This document shows positions 33,560-45,200 of a DNA stretch of 64,000 bases, piece after piece; the first letter of the stretch is position 1, and each line of letters starts with the position of its first letter. The DNA comes from Cladocopium goreaui. Taxonomy: Eukaryota; Sar; Dinophyceae; Suessiales; Symbiodiniaceae. Below the pieces are notes generated by a model. The model did no database searches, was not told where the DNA came from, and saw only the letters and a list, made by a program, of their open reading frames with translations. Made by a program: the position numbers and the translations under genes. The stretch spans positions 62,001 through 126,000 of the forward strand of contig CAMXCT020006747.1 in NCBI GenBank assembly GCA_947184155.2. Reading direction: 5' to 3'.

Positions 33560-34640
33560 TGATCCCCACTCTGCGAACCTTGCTCTTGGTTATTGGTGGG
33601 TCATCCTTTTACCCAAAGCTGCTTGGGTGGATCAAGCCTCTGGGTTTCGTCCTATCGTTTGTGGCGAAGTGTTTGCCAAGCTTGCTGCTCGCCTGGCCAC
33701 TCTGCGTGTTACCCACTTGTGGCCCGTCCCGGATTGTTGCTTTGGTTCTGTTAAGCAGAGTGGCTTGTCTGAAGCCTTGTACATTGTTAAGTAATTACGC
33801 GGCGCAGGAAAGCGAAGGACTTGAGGATACGACTTTGTTTGTCCAACTTGATCTCTCGAGGGCTTTCTATTCCTTGTTCATCAATTCTCTTTTGCGCTAC
33901 ATGGTGGACCACTGGCCGCCTTCCACTGCCAAGAGTTCTGCTGTGCTGGTTTCTCACGCATCACTTGCGTTTTCAACTCTTCGATTGTGTCTCGTGGTGG
34001 TGTACTCAGCAAGGCGGAAGCCACAGTCCGACTCTCTTTGGACGTGTAGTTGCCGGGCGGTTCCATGAGCTTGCTTCTTCATGGCATCAGCATGGGGAAC
34101 TCCCCGCTTTTCATGCTGACAGGCTGTTGCTTTGGGCTTTGTGGTTCATTGATGATGCCATCCTTCTGTTTCGGAACCTGCTCCAGCTGTCTCGGCTGCT
34201 GCCAGAGGTCCTTACCCTGTTTGCTAGCATGGGCTTGTCTGTCAATGTGGCCAAATCATGCCTGTTTGGGCTGCGCTTGCCTCGTGTCCCCCCTACTTGT
34301 TTGAATGGCTACGCGACCTCTTCTGGGTCCACTTATCTTGGCCAACTCATTCGGCTCATTGAAGGTGATGAGCACATGGTCGCTTCCTTGTGCCGCCGTG
34401 CCATGACTGCCTTCTTTGCGAACCGGCCTCTTCTCACTCATCGTGCAGCCCCTCGTTGTCGCAAGCTTGGTCTTTTTAGTTCAATGGTCACCGCTGCTAT
34501 CCGGTGGTCGTTGTGTGTTGTGTCTGTCCGACAATCCAACCTTGGTTCTCTCCGTGTGCACTTTGTTACCCTTCTTGCCTGGATGCTTGGTGCGCGGGCC
34601 CATAACTCCTGGAAATTCCTGGTTTGCAGTAGAATGCCTC
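33560..34640 (+). pseudogene. LINE reverse transcriptase domain, frameshifted
   Basis: Pieces in three frames: LPKAAWVDQASGFRPIVCGE (33610-33670), VQLDLSRAFYSLFI (33840-33885, motif A Asp), QQGGSHSPTLFG (34005-34042) and WFIDDAILLF (34142-34171, motif C with FIDD in place of the usual YxDD), then GLSVNVAKSCLF. The order matches non-LTR reverse transcriptases. The broken frames make it non-functional. Confidence 0.85.
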
Positions 34641-35899
34641 CAAGCTCTTCGACATGCAGTGAAGCTGTGGGAAAAGACTTATAGTGAACCATGGGGTGTG
34701 CTATTGGCTCGGATGGTGTGGCGTTGGGTGGGGCATGTTTTTGCGCATGCCTGCTACATCTACAGGTAGATGTGCCATGCCGGATTTGCAAAGCACAGCA
34801 GTTTGTCTGGACAGGCTAGGTCGCATGCGCACTGGGCCCCACAACAGTGGCCATCGAAACGGTTTGCGATACCTGCAGCACAATGACATAGCTTTGACGA
34901 CTGCTTCTGACAGAGATGCTTGGAAAAACCAAGAGAAAGCATGGCTACTTCACCACGGCATGATGGTGCCAGGTGGGGGTAGGAATGTGTTTGGACAATC
35001 TGAGGACAAGTGTTTGTGGGAGAAGAGGTGTTTGATGTGTTTGCAAGGCTCCTTCCATGGCCAACAAATGTTTCATACTGTTTCTTTGCGCGTTGACCCC
35101 GGCAGAAGTTGTCATTCTTGAGCTTGATCGGACTGAAGGCTGACGACACTGCAGTGTGTCCATTCCAACCTGTGATGTGCACGGCATTCTGACAGAGCTC
35201 GAACATACACAGTGGATCGCGGCTTATACTTTTCACATCAGGCTGCTCCTTTTTGACATGTCCACTGAGGTTTCTTGTGCGGATGGATGCTACGAACCAT
35301 TCCCTTGCCCTATGCACCGTTGCCCTTTTAATAGTCGTAGAAATACCCTGTCTCCCAGCAAAGTGGATGAGGGAAATGAAACAACTTGTGCACCAGCTTG
35401 GTTGCTGACACTCCTTTTCCGCTTAGCGGAGTTGTATCTTACTCGCCTTTAGCTCTGCTGAACTCCTTGAGAAGGCGATGGAGAGAGATATAGAAGGATA
35501 TAGTATGATATAGTAAATATATAGTATTAATAGAAAAGCTATAGTATATAGTAAACATAGTAATTATTAGTAGTGGGATCTTGGGGTGGTTGCGTATTGG
35601 AGATGAGTGGCCATGACATTCTTGCCGTGACAGCTGTGGGGGTTTTCCGTTGCAGGTTACACTTCCTGTAGTACGCAATACTCTGGAGTGGGGCATTGCT
35701 CCCTGTTCAAACATGCCTACAGTAACCATCACAAATCCCAGAAGTTGAGGTCATTTGGCACCCCACTTTAGGGGAGGCCATCAGCATCCATGAACAAAGG
35801 TGGCCCTGAAAGGGGATCCAAGGATCGAAATGGTTGGATAATATGCATGAATTACGGCCTTTATGACAGAAAGGCACATAAACCATTTGTGCCTCGCAG

Positions 35900-36205
35900 G
35901 TGTTCTTGGTGAAGTTAGCCCACAGTGGAACTGCCAGTGGTGCCCTTGACACGCTACAAATGGATGTGCGCTTCTATGTCGTCATGCTGTTCCTGCTGGC
36001 GCTGATGTTTTTCATATGCTTAGACTTCTGGGCCCTTGGTCATTTGCATGATCAAGATGGGCGTGGCTGGATTCTGGTCTTGTCGAACCTCATGGGTTTC
36101 TTCGCCCTGGCAGCAGTGTTCGTAGTATCGTTTCCAAAATGGAAACACTACTTTGAAAAACCCAAATCTGGAGTAAACACCTACCAGACTGTACCTCCTG
36201 CATGA
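35900..36205 (+). CDS. last exon of a membrane protein, two transmembrane helices
   Basis: Acceptor GCCTCGCAG ends at 35899. The frame encodes VFLVKLAHSGTASGALDTLQ, a first hydrophobic helix (YVVMLFLLALMFFICLDFW), a short loop with acidic residues, a second helix (WILVLSNLMGFFALAAVFVV) and a cytosolic-type tail ending in YQTVPPA, then TGA 36203-36205. It is probably the end of the gene whose exons precede the LINE at 29.4-31.2 kb (inference). About 400 bp of apparent 3' untranslated or intergenic sequence follows, with nothing recognised. Confidence 0.7.
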   Translation: MFLVKLAHSGTASGALDTLQMDVRFYVVMLFLLALMFFICLDFWALGHLHDQDGRGWILVLSNLMGFFALAAVFVVSFPKWKHYFEKPKSGVNTYQTVPPA

Positions 36206-36602
36206 TGGAATTGAGACCGCATGTGCATGACAATGAAAAATCCTCCATGTTCCCTGCCTTGCCTGGTGTGTCCCCTTCCAGTGATACATGCAGTTGACCA
36301 AACACCTGCAACGAGGGTTACCTACCAGATCCTACAAGTGACGTGCATGGGGGTGAAATTACATCAGTTGTATATAATCAGGCACACCCACAAACCAACA
36401 TCAGTTGTTCCACGCTATTGTAAACATTCGATACATGGATTAGACAATCAGTGTTCTGTTATATGACTGTTTGATGGCTGCTATATGGGCTATATGGCTG
36501 TTCTTTGCTGTGTATGCCAATTAAAGTATAGATATAGCTGATCTAGCATCATTTTCGCCGCAATTTCTATCAATTTCTCACATGTCAAAGCTCAAATTGC
36601 AG

Positions 36603-36684
36603 CTGAGTGCCGAACTCAACGGCAGGACACCTCAATGGCTCAGCTGCAGATGTTGCAAGAGATGTTGTCCTGCCGGCCGTCCAG
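36603..36684 (+). CDS. short coiled-coil exon
   Basis: Acceptor AAATTGCAG and GT donor (CCAG/GTGCAC) around ECRTQRQDTSMAQLQMLQEM then LSCRPS. A Gln/Met/Leu heptad pattern suggests a coiled coil. The partner gene is unknown. Confidence 0.45.
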
Positions 36685-36890
36685 GTGCACGGAAAATCTC
36701 CTATCCTAAGTGATGAAATAATCCAAATCCCACTGTCCCACAAATCCCAAATTTACCCTAGGGAAGCCCTGAATTCTATGCCATCCGCCAGATTTTTTGA
36801 GTTTTGAACATGTCCTTAAGTTCCTTGGTAACTTCATTTTGGCATATTTTGGCTCAGATGGGTCATAACTGAGCGCCCCCCGAACGGGGT

Positions 36891-37017
36891 ATGGCTGCTG
36901 CCAGTGAGCCCATTGCGCATCTTGCGCAGCTTGCACCTGCGGATCCTGCACCAGAGGTGCCCAGCAGGGCAAGCTATGACTCGGTGCTGAGATGTTTCAG
37001 AAAACATCAAATTGAAG
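36891..37017 (+). CDS. possible first exon, Ala/Pro-rich N terminus
   Basis: ATG at 36891 opens MAAASEPIAHLAQLAPADPA, then PEVPSRASYDSVLRCFRK, with a GT donor (GAAG/GTGATG) after 37017. No AG acceptor lies immediately before the ATG, so this could be a genuine start exon. The following part, RKHQIEG, is charged and helical. Not assigned. Confidence 0.45.
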
Positions 37018-37099
37018 GTGATGACGTCATGGACCTTGGGCTTAAAGATCTTTTAAAGGTGCTTGAAATATATTGAATTTCCGGGGCGTCCAAATTGAT

Positions 37100-37950
37100 G
37101 TTTCCTGAAGGTGGAGGATTCATTTGGATGAAGCATCTGAAACCTATGTGGATATGTTTGGAAGCAATGGTGAAGCAACATGAACGATGAGTGAGTCAGA
37201 TTGAATCTACAGATGATTTGATGGCGGTAGCGACGCAATCCCATCGGTGGGTGAAGCCTTTGGTGGAAACTGTGGCAGGTGAGACCCATGCCTATGCATC
37301 CATTTAAAAATCATCTTACTTTACCATTGTGTTGATTGTGTTCGACATGTTACTTCTTCCATAGAGGTATCCACCTCTACGTCTCCTTTAGGTCATCTAC
37401 CTGAGTCACATTTTTCCATCAAAAAAAGGAGAAATCATCAGAATCAGGTGGATCAACAGCCATAGTCAGTTCTAACCCCCAGTGGCCACCATATATTGCT
37501 CCAGATGAATTAGAGCCTACAGTATCCATCAGCATGTTTACAGTTTACACCAAAAAAGAGAATGACTCCCTTTCTACCCGATTGTCGGTTACAGACATAG
37601 TATATATATAGTATATATATATATAATATATAGTATATATATAATATATAATATATATATACATAGTATATATATATACATACAACTGGTAATATATGAA
37701 TCATAAGGCCACCTTTACAACCCCTATTTCTAGCGGATATTTTACTATGGGTATTGGCTCAATACGGTCGGAACACGTTTTTGATTAGATATTAGACTCC
37801 ACTTAACTATTGGTGGATATTGGCTTAATGGTTTTTAAATAAGAGTGATGTTGAATCCGTATTTCCTCTCATAGAATTGGATGATGGGAAAATTTTAACC
37901 GGAAAGCCCTATATTTGATGGTAAAAACCCATGGGTTTCCTGTAGATTTT
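37100..37950. other. intron-like DNA, no exon seen
   Basis: AT-rich sequence with a mixed TA microsatellite at 37598-37685. No coding segment with usable splice sites was found. Confidence 0.4.
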
Positions 37951-37954
37951 CCCT

Positions 37955-38058
37955 TACCCTCTGGTAATTTAACATAGCTATTGAAAATGACCATTTATAG
38001 TGGAGTTTCCCATTAAAAATGGTGATTTTCCATAGTTATGTTAGTTTACCAGAGGGTA
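37955..38058. mobile_element. MITE copy 2
   Basis: 104 bp, TACCCTCTGGTAATTTAACA to the inverted ACCAGAGGGTA, flanked by TA. The right end lies only 34 bp upstream of the exon starting at 38093, so the element lies in the immediate acceptor region of that intron. Confidence 0.85.
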
Positions 38059-38092
38059 AACCAATCCAGTGATCCTTCCGGTATTTCCTAAG

Positions 38093-38228
38093 GATTGGAA
38101 GGTCTTCTCCGAAGTCCTACGCTCCTTGGACTCGCAGTGCACCGACGCTCAGCTGGAGCTGCTGCGACGCCGCGGGGAGGGCGAAGCCACGCTTTCGGCG
38201 CCGGGCATGCGATGCTTGGCTATCATGG
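38093..38228 (+). CDS. exon, unrecognised
   Basis: Acceptor TTTCCTAAG and GC donor (ATGG/GCTATG) enclose DWKVFSEVLRSLDSQCTDAQ, then LELLRRRGEGEATLSAPGMR. GC-rich and helical. Confidence 0.6.
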
Positions 38229-38334
38229 GCTATGTATATATGATATACCCTGGAAGTCCAGGGACTCAAAAAGAACGTCCTCATGAAAATCCGTAGAGAG
38301 TGGATCAAAAAGGAACGTCCATGTAAAATCCTCA

Positions 38335-38500
38335 TGATGTACTTTTTGAGGTCCCGGACCTCAAAAGGAACGTTGCTATAAACATCCTGTTGATGTACCT
38401 TTTGAGGTCCCAGACCTCAAAAGGAACGTTGCTATAAACATCCTGTTGATGTACCTTTTGAGGTCCCAGACCTCAAAAGAAACGTGGCTATAACATGCTA
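38335..38500. repeat. 55-bp tandem repeat with internal palindrome
   Basis: About three units of GGAACGTTGCTATAAACATC followed by the palindromic TTTTGAGGTCC(C/A)GACCTCAAAA. Starts are near 38368, 38423 and 38478. A related diverged unit lies upstream at about 38250-38335. Confidence 0.85.
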
Positions 38501-38699
38501 CATAATATGCTATAATCGTGTCCAAAATGAGGACAAATCTAGAATCGTGAGAAATCGTGAGTTTTCGTGAGTAGGCCCTCTAAAAGGACCAAAAAGGAAC
38601 GGTTAAGGCCCTAAAAGGTACAATATAGCGATCTAAAATCGTGAGAAAATCGTGAGAAATCGTGAGTGCATGCATCACATTTTGATTTTAAACACATGG

Positions 38700-38835
38700 G
38701 GGTCATGGAAGCCAAACATCCATTGCTATAAACCCTCGGCCGTAGAAACCATGACATTGCTACAAACCCTCGGCCGTAGAATCCAACAACATTGCTGTAA
38801 ACCCTCGGCCGTAGAACCTCGGCATTGCTATGGTT
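38700..38835. repeat. ~35-bp tandem repeat (ACCCTCGGCCGTAGAA)
   Basis: Three units of CATTGCTATAAACCCTCGGC followed by CGTAGAA and a variable spacer, plus a partial fourth ending in TTTCTCGGC. A run of short AT repeats follows at 38910-39055. Confidence 0.8.
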
Positions 38836-39211
38836 TCTCGGCGATGATCCCTTTTTGTGGCACTTTTCCTAAGGACTCAAAAAGTACGGCCTTGGGACTT
38901 TTAGGGATATATATATATATATTGATATATTATAATATTATATTGATATATTATAATAATAGTAATAATAATAGTAATAACAATAATAGTAATATAATAT
39001 AGTAATAAAATATACTAAAATAACATATAATATAATAACAATAATATAAATATAACCATGGTAAAGCGGTTCTTGTTTACGGGTTTTGACAAATGATTTT
39101 GTTTAAACACATCGCTGCCATTACACGCGGTTTTTAAAAATCATTTGAGGACAATTGTGCCGAGCCAAACAAATCAAAACATGATGAATGTCCTCAACCT
39201 TAGCGGCTTAG

Positions 39212-39424
39212 CGTGAAGCCTTCCTTCGCCAGTTTCGACCTCCAGCCCCAGGATTGGAGTCAGCCTTGAAGTGGATCTTCAGCGGCCCCAAGCGACCTTC
39301 GTTGAAGAAAAAGAAAACCAATGAAGAACTGGAAGCCTTGATTGAAGCCCTCCGGGTTCGAACTGCTTCTGGGGCCTTGATCTTGACCTTGGATTCTGGC
39401 AGCAACTTGAACAAAATTATTTAA
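39212..39424 (+). CDS. basic helical exon, unrecognised
   Basis: Acceptor GCGGCTTAG, then REAFLRQFRPPAPGLESALK, WIFSGPKRPSLKKKKTNEEL and EALIEALRVRTASGALILTL, to TAA 39422-39424. A Lys-rich patch (KRPSLKKKK) could be a nuclear localisation signal. The stop may be past the true donor. Confidence 0.55.
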   Translation, partial: REAFLRQFRPPAPGLESALKWIFSGPKRPSLKKKKTNEELEALIEALRVRTASGALILTLDSGSNLNKII

Positions 39425-39525
39425 GGAATCCACCATCGGAGATCACCAAAAAATTTGGGGCTGTATTCAGATTTGATATTATGATAAGATATGATAAGAT
39501 ATGATAAGTGTTTGAAAACCGGCAG

Positions 39526-39662
39526 GTATGGATCGCAGTGTCATGCAATTGAGAGCAGAAGTCGGAGCTCTTTTGGGCCGCTGCGTGGATGAAGTGAAAC
39601 TTATCGCCTTTCAGAGACAGCTGGAGGTCGTCGAGTCGTCGATTCGTCATCCGTTTTTCTGG
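39526..39662 (+). CDS. exon, unrecognised
   Basis: Acceptor AACCGGCAG and GT donor (TGG/GTTGTT) around MDRSVMQLRAEVGALLGRCV then DEVKLIAFQRQLEVVESSIR. Helical. It lies 185 bp before the first exon that I assign to importin alpha and could be its upstream neighbour. Confidence 0.5.
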
Positions 39663-39846
39663 GTTGTTTCAATACACAGCTGCTAGATTTACAATGATTT
39701 AGAGATTGAACTGGGGATATTGGGCATCATGATCATGGATTCCTGAGCTTTCAAAAGCTGCAGATCTTGGTTTCTGCATGTTCTGCACGTTGTTAACCCA
39801 GTCACGGCTCTTCCTCTCCGGTCACATGCTCTAAACGACGCCGGCG

Positions 39847-42216
39847 GAGGATGGAGAGACGTGCCAAAGCCTGGTGGCTTCGGAGGTTGACTGCTTGGAA
39901 GTCACAGCCATCACCCAGGAGATTCCGCAACTGGATAACTCCATCCCCGTCTTGGAGCAGCTTGATGCCACTTGGACCGGAAGCCGGATGGGTTTGGGAT
40001 GCGGCGGGACCATGAGTATCCAAGATCATGATTGTACTGTTTGGCTAGGCAGAAAAATGTCTGTTAGGGTGTGCTGAGACGTCCTAGTGGCATTCTTTGG
40101 TTTGGTTATTTTGCCTATTTTTCCCGATTGATGTCACATGTTTGATGGTTTCGTGTTTGTACCCTTGGTTTGGATCTTCCCCTTCCGATTCATTGCATTT
40201 CTCAAATTGCCACCAGCTCCAGTCAACCGTGGCACCACAGGTCTTAAAGCAGATGATCATGACACTTGGAAGTTACAAGAAGTGTTTGGTTCATCTTGGT
40301 TCACTCCATGTTGTTGCTGTTGTTGCCTGATTATTTGATTATTTTGCTGGCGATTCATTGTCGATGTTTGCAGCTCATGTGTGTTGACCATGTTCAGGTC
40401 CTCCTCATTGGAGTATCAAATTGATTCTGCAATACATTTGCGGAAAATCCTCAGCCCCTTGGAGCGTGGAATGGGTTTGTCTGAGCATATAGAGGAACCA
40501 CTCAAAAAATCCATTGGTTTAGAACTTAGAAGCTCCCAATGAATATGACATTTTTTCGGCGTACTTCATATATTCAGACACATATGCCGAGGAGACCATT
40601 CCATGAGGATCCTCTGAACAATTGGATGTATTCGACCCCAATTTACGGCAAAATTCAAAAAGGAATGTGATGATAAGCCAATTGGGCATTGGGGTAATTA
40701 TATAACATTATATAACCTACCTTCAGACAAACCTATTAAAACATTGGCCGGTTTTCAATTGTAATTCATTTTGTTTCAATCTATTTCCGCCCTAAATGAT
40801 CGTCCGCTCATAGTTTGGGGATGGGTTGAGACACCAATCAGACATGCCAGCGCAGCTGGATTTCTTGTCGGATCGACTCTGAATTGGTGTTGACTGGTCA
40901 AGGACACACCACAGGAAGAAGTCAGCTCCATTGTCGCCTCAGGCTTTGTCCCATTGATTTAGTCATTTGATATCATTTGATCATGAAATTATATATATAT
41001 GAAATGGATGAACTATGAAGAACTTAATTCCAACATCACCTCAGCTCAGGCTTTGCCTCATGCCCTCAGGTGTCGAAGCCAATCCTCCCATCCAACGAGT
41101 GTTGGAACTTGGTGTGGCCCCACGGCTCTTGGAGCTGAGCCAGCAGATGAGCACACCACAGTTGCAGTTCGAAACCTTGAGCTTTGGCGAATGTTTCGGG
41201 ATTCCTGTGGTATTCCTGCAGTTCAGAGAGGGTCAGAGTTAGGCATCTAGTACGGATATCGCGGGAAAACTATCTTGATAATCTTGATATGATATGATAG
41301 CTGGCTGTGCTTGAAGAGTTTGAAAATGGGTTATACCTCCCAATTGCGGGCATTAGGAAAAATTATGGTTAGCCAGTGGGTGTGGAATGGGACACTCAGA
41401 TAGGTACCTGGGCACCTTATTTTCAGATAAACCCACACTGTTCGTTTTGATCATGAGACAGACTTGGATAGATCTGGTCCGATTATGATTTTGGCGGATG
41501 GTGGGATTGATGCAGCTTCAGCAGGGCTCAGTTATGTCAGGGATGCTACACCTGAGGTGGGCGATTCTGAACATCGTGTCAGGCAATGCCCATCAGACAC
41601 AAGCCATTGTGGATCTTGATGCGGTGCCCATTCTTTTGAAGATCCTCAAAGAGAGCGCTTCTGAGGATGTTCAAGACCAAGCAGCTCGCTGCAGATGGGT
41701 TCAGATGCTAGATTGGGGGGGGGAACCGATCCAGCTTGTAAACGATATGCTTCCGAGATTCTTCCAATACACCTCCGCCTCCGCCTCGTCCCCTCAAGCA
41801 TCCTTGCCCATAGCAATCTATGGCCCTATTCCTGAGCATTTTTTCCATTCAAGGCCCATTGATCCATTGATATCATATCCATTGATGATCTTTACTGGTG
41901 CCCGGATGTGTCCAGTGTTTATATGTTTTAGTGCCATCAAGCCGAGGCAGTTTGGGCAATTGGCAACATTGCCGGGGATTCGGTGCCACACCGGGACCTG
42001 TGCATTGCAAACCAGGGGATGCCTGCGGTTCTTCAGGTGCTGGTCTGGAAAAATGGGCTGCATCAGCTGTCATTTTTAACCACAGAGGTTGTTCAAGATT
42101 AGACATTGAAAGTTTGAAAGCTACATATTAGTAATTATCTAAGTATCTAAGTATCTAAGTATCTAATTGTCATTACTATTGTCCACCATCAGCATCAGCA
42201 TCAGCATCAGCATCAG

Positions 42217-42269
<53 letters not shown>

Positions 42270-45200
42270 CTATCATCACTATCATCACTATCATCACTAT
42301 CATCATCATCATCCTCCTTCTCCTCCTCCTTCTCCTCCTCCTCCCAAGCCTCAGAATCTGCACCCTTTCTGGCCAACTCTATTTTCATGGCTGTCACTAA
42401 GCTGCTACGCCATGCGTCACGCCATGCGTCACGCCAGGTGCTTGAGACTTGCAAGAAGGTGAGCGGCCTCAGAAATGCCATGTGGACTGTCTCGAATTTC
42501 TTCCGCGGGGCACCGAAACCCAACTTGGACGACCTCAGGTCAGGGCCGGGACGGATCGCCAGGGCACCATGACTGAGACCTGTGTATATTTGAGCACGGT
42601 CAAAATATGTCAAAATCATAGAAGATTCTATATGACTCACTGATGATGATGATGATGATGATGGCGGCACTTCTGAGCGCTGACCACGTAATTAGTGAGG
42701 ACTTGACATCATCGCAAGATGACCTGCAACTTGGTCCCTCTCGTCACTTTCCAGGCCAGCGTTACCTCCGCTGACGCGCCACTTGCGTGAAAGCACTGAT
42801 GTCGAGGTTTTGACGGAAGCTCGTTGATTGCTCAGGTTGTCAATGGTTGATTGGTGAATGATGACGTCTTGTTGACAGGGCTTGACGCTCATGACAGCAA
42901 TCACGGCAGTTGATAGGATGATATAGGATTATTATGGAATGATGGGTCCCACCCAGGAAACAAAATTCAATCCGCAGAAGACGACATTCGTGAGCCATTG
43001 GGGGGCACATGTGATTCAGGTCTTATGAAGTCTCAGTATGCAGAATTGTCCCATGTTTGTGCTGCATTGCTGCGCTGTTACGCTTATTGCACCTTATTGG
43101 TCTCTTTCAGCAACTGAGGATGCTCTTTGGTCGCTCTCTTACATTTCTGATGGGCGACTCGAGGGCAAGAAAATGGCCAAGTGCATCCAAGTGCTTGTTT
43201 TGGTCCCCTCTCCCTGCCTCTATTCCTCTCTGTATATCTCTTTGTATCTCTTTGTGTATCTCTGTGTGTATCTCTCCGTATATCTCTGTATATCTCTCCA
43301 TCTCTATTTGTCTCTCTCTCTCTTTCTCTCTTTCTCTCTAGCTCCGCTTTGTGCATTCGCTCTTGCACCAATGCATCACTGGATCTATATATTCATGGAT
43401 CTCGTGGCCGATTTGAATTTTACAAGATTTACAAGCCTCTACCTGCACAGGAGTGGACGTTTTAAAGTGTCAGTCTTTGACCACATATCATATCATCTAA
43501 TCAATCATCTATTTTATACGGTATTAATTAGTATCCGTATGTGTATGTATGTATGTATGTATTTTCTTCATTTTGACTATTTTGACTCGGACATGGTGCC
43601 TTGAATGGAACAGTCGTCCTGTCGTCCAGCTCCGCTCCAGGCCCAACCACTACATCCAGGCCGTGATCGATGCAGAGGTGGTGCCCCGTGTGGTGCAACT
43701 CTTACGCCATGAGAGCGCCGGGGTGCATACGCCCGCGCTGCGCACCGTGGGAAATCTGGTCACTGGAGATGATTTGCAGACAGATATGGTGTTAAACAAT
43801 GATCCTTTTGGGGCCGTGATGCAACTTGGAGAAGGGAACCTTCTGGGGATGGGGATGTGTGGCTCAAAATTAGTTGTTGTGACATGTTGTGACATGTTTG
43901 AATGCCTGAGGCTCTTTATATATGTTATATATGTGCATATATATATACACATACCTCTACAATTATACAATACAATACATGTGAATACATGTGACCTTTT
44001 TTTGGCATTTCTGGGTCATGAAAAGAATGCAAAACCCTTCTGTTTTGATATAGTTAAGGTAAGTCCATTCAATTGTGCGTCCAAGCAACTCAATGGTAGG
44101 CGCGTGAAGTGGAATGGATTTTGGACTTCCTTTGATGGCATGTGACCTGCAGTATAGGGATGTGTGGGGGGGATATTTCGAGTTCAGTAATCATGTGCAT
44201 TTTTTCCCCAAAAAAAATTGAACGGATCATGTCTTGGGCATTCCAAATTCAGATTCAAATTGTCGAGGCAGTTGATGGCAAGCCCAAAGATGAAGATCCG
44301 GAAGGAGTGCTGCTGGTTGCTGTCCAACATTTGTGCCGGGCCCTTATATCAAGTGCAGCAGATCAGAGATCATGGATTCTTTGACCAGTCTCTTGGCTAG
44401 GATTATGTTGCATGTTCATCAAATAATCTACAATTCGGTTTCTATTCGTGTTTCATCCAACAAATGGCAACCAACAAGAGATGACTCCTCATAATTTGAC
44501 TGAACTTGACTAATTTTTCTTTGCGTTCTTTCCACATGTTTCCACATTTTTCCGGGTTTTCCCAGATTTTCCACAAAGGTTCTCCCAAATTGTCCATTTG
44601 TTTCCAGGTGTTTCCGAATCCCCCAGCTTTCCTCACCCCCCGAATGCCCCCAAAAAACGCCAGGTTCTCCATCATGGCGCGCGACGCGGAGCTCAGCGTG
44701 CGGAAGGAGGCCGCCTTCGCCATCGCCAATGCGAGCGAAAAGACGGAGGTCATCAACGACTTGATGTCACCTGAGATGGAAAATCCATGGGAAACATCCA
44801 GAGTTTGGGGAATCTACCCTCTGGTATATAATTTAACATAGCTATTGAAAATGGCCATTTATAGTGAGTTTTCCCATGAAACATGGTGATGTATGGTGAT
44901 TTTCCATAGTTATGTTAAATTACCAGAGGGTATAGGATGAATGGTATGACTAGATGAATTGTATGAATGATGGTTAAAAAGAGAGGAAAATCCACCAAAT
45001 CCACCAAACCAATGGAGGTTTCCGAAAAATGGTTCTTAACATGATTTGACCAAGTATCTTGGATTTTTTGGGAGTCGATGATTTGATTTTATAACCACCA
45101 AAGATGATGGAGATATAAGTGGATAAGACTTATGATACTTATGATGGTTGATGATGGAATCCATAGGGGAGATGTTTATTTTTGTTGGGTTCCTCAAGCA

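Larger units (their letters stand above)
31423..35450 (+). mobile_element. decayed non-LTR retrotransposon (APE endonuclease plus RT)
   Basis: A LINE-type element in the intron between the exons at 31.2 and 35.9 kb, in the same orientation as the host gene. In order: a coiled-coil N-terminal part (31503-31770) closed by an in-frame TGA; a second segment in the same frame (31797-32216); an APE-type endonuclease (about 32225-33132, frames broken); a reverse transcriptase (about 33560-34640, three frames); and a C-terminal part with GHRNGLRYLQHNDIALTTAS (34850-34915). At least four frameshifts and one stop mean it cannot make a full protein. I see no target duplication or A-tail, and both ends are approximate. 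Confidence 0.85.
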
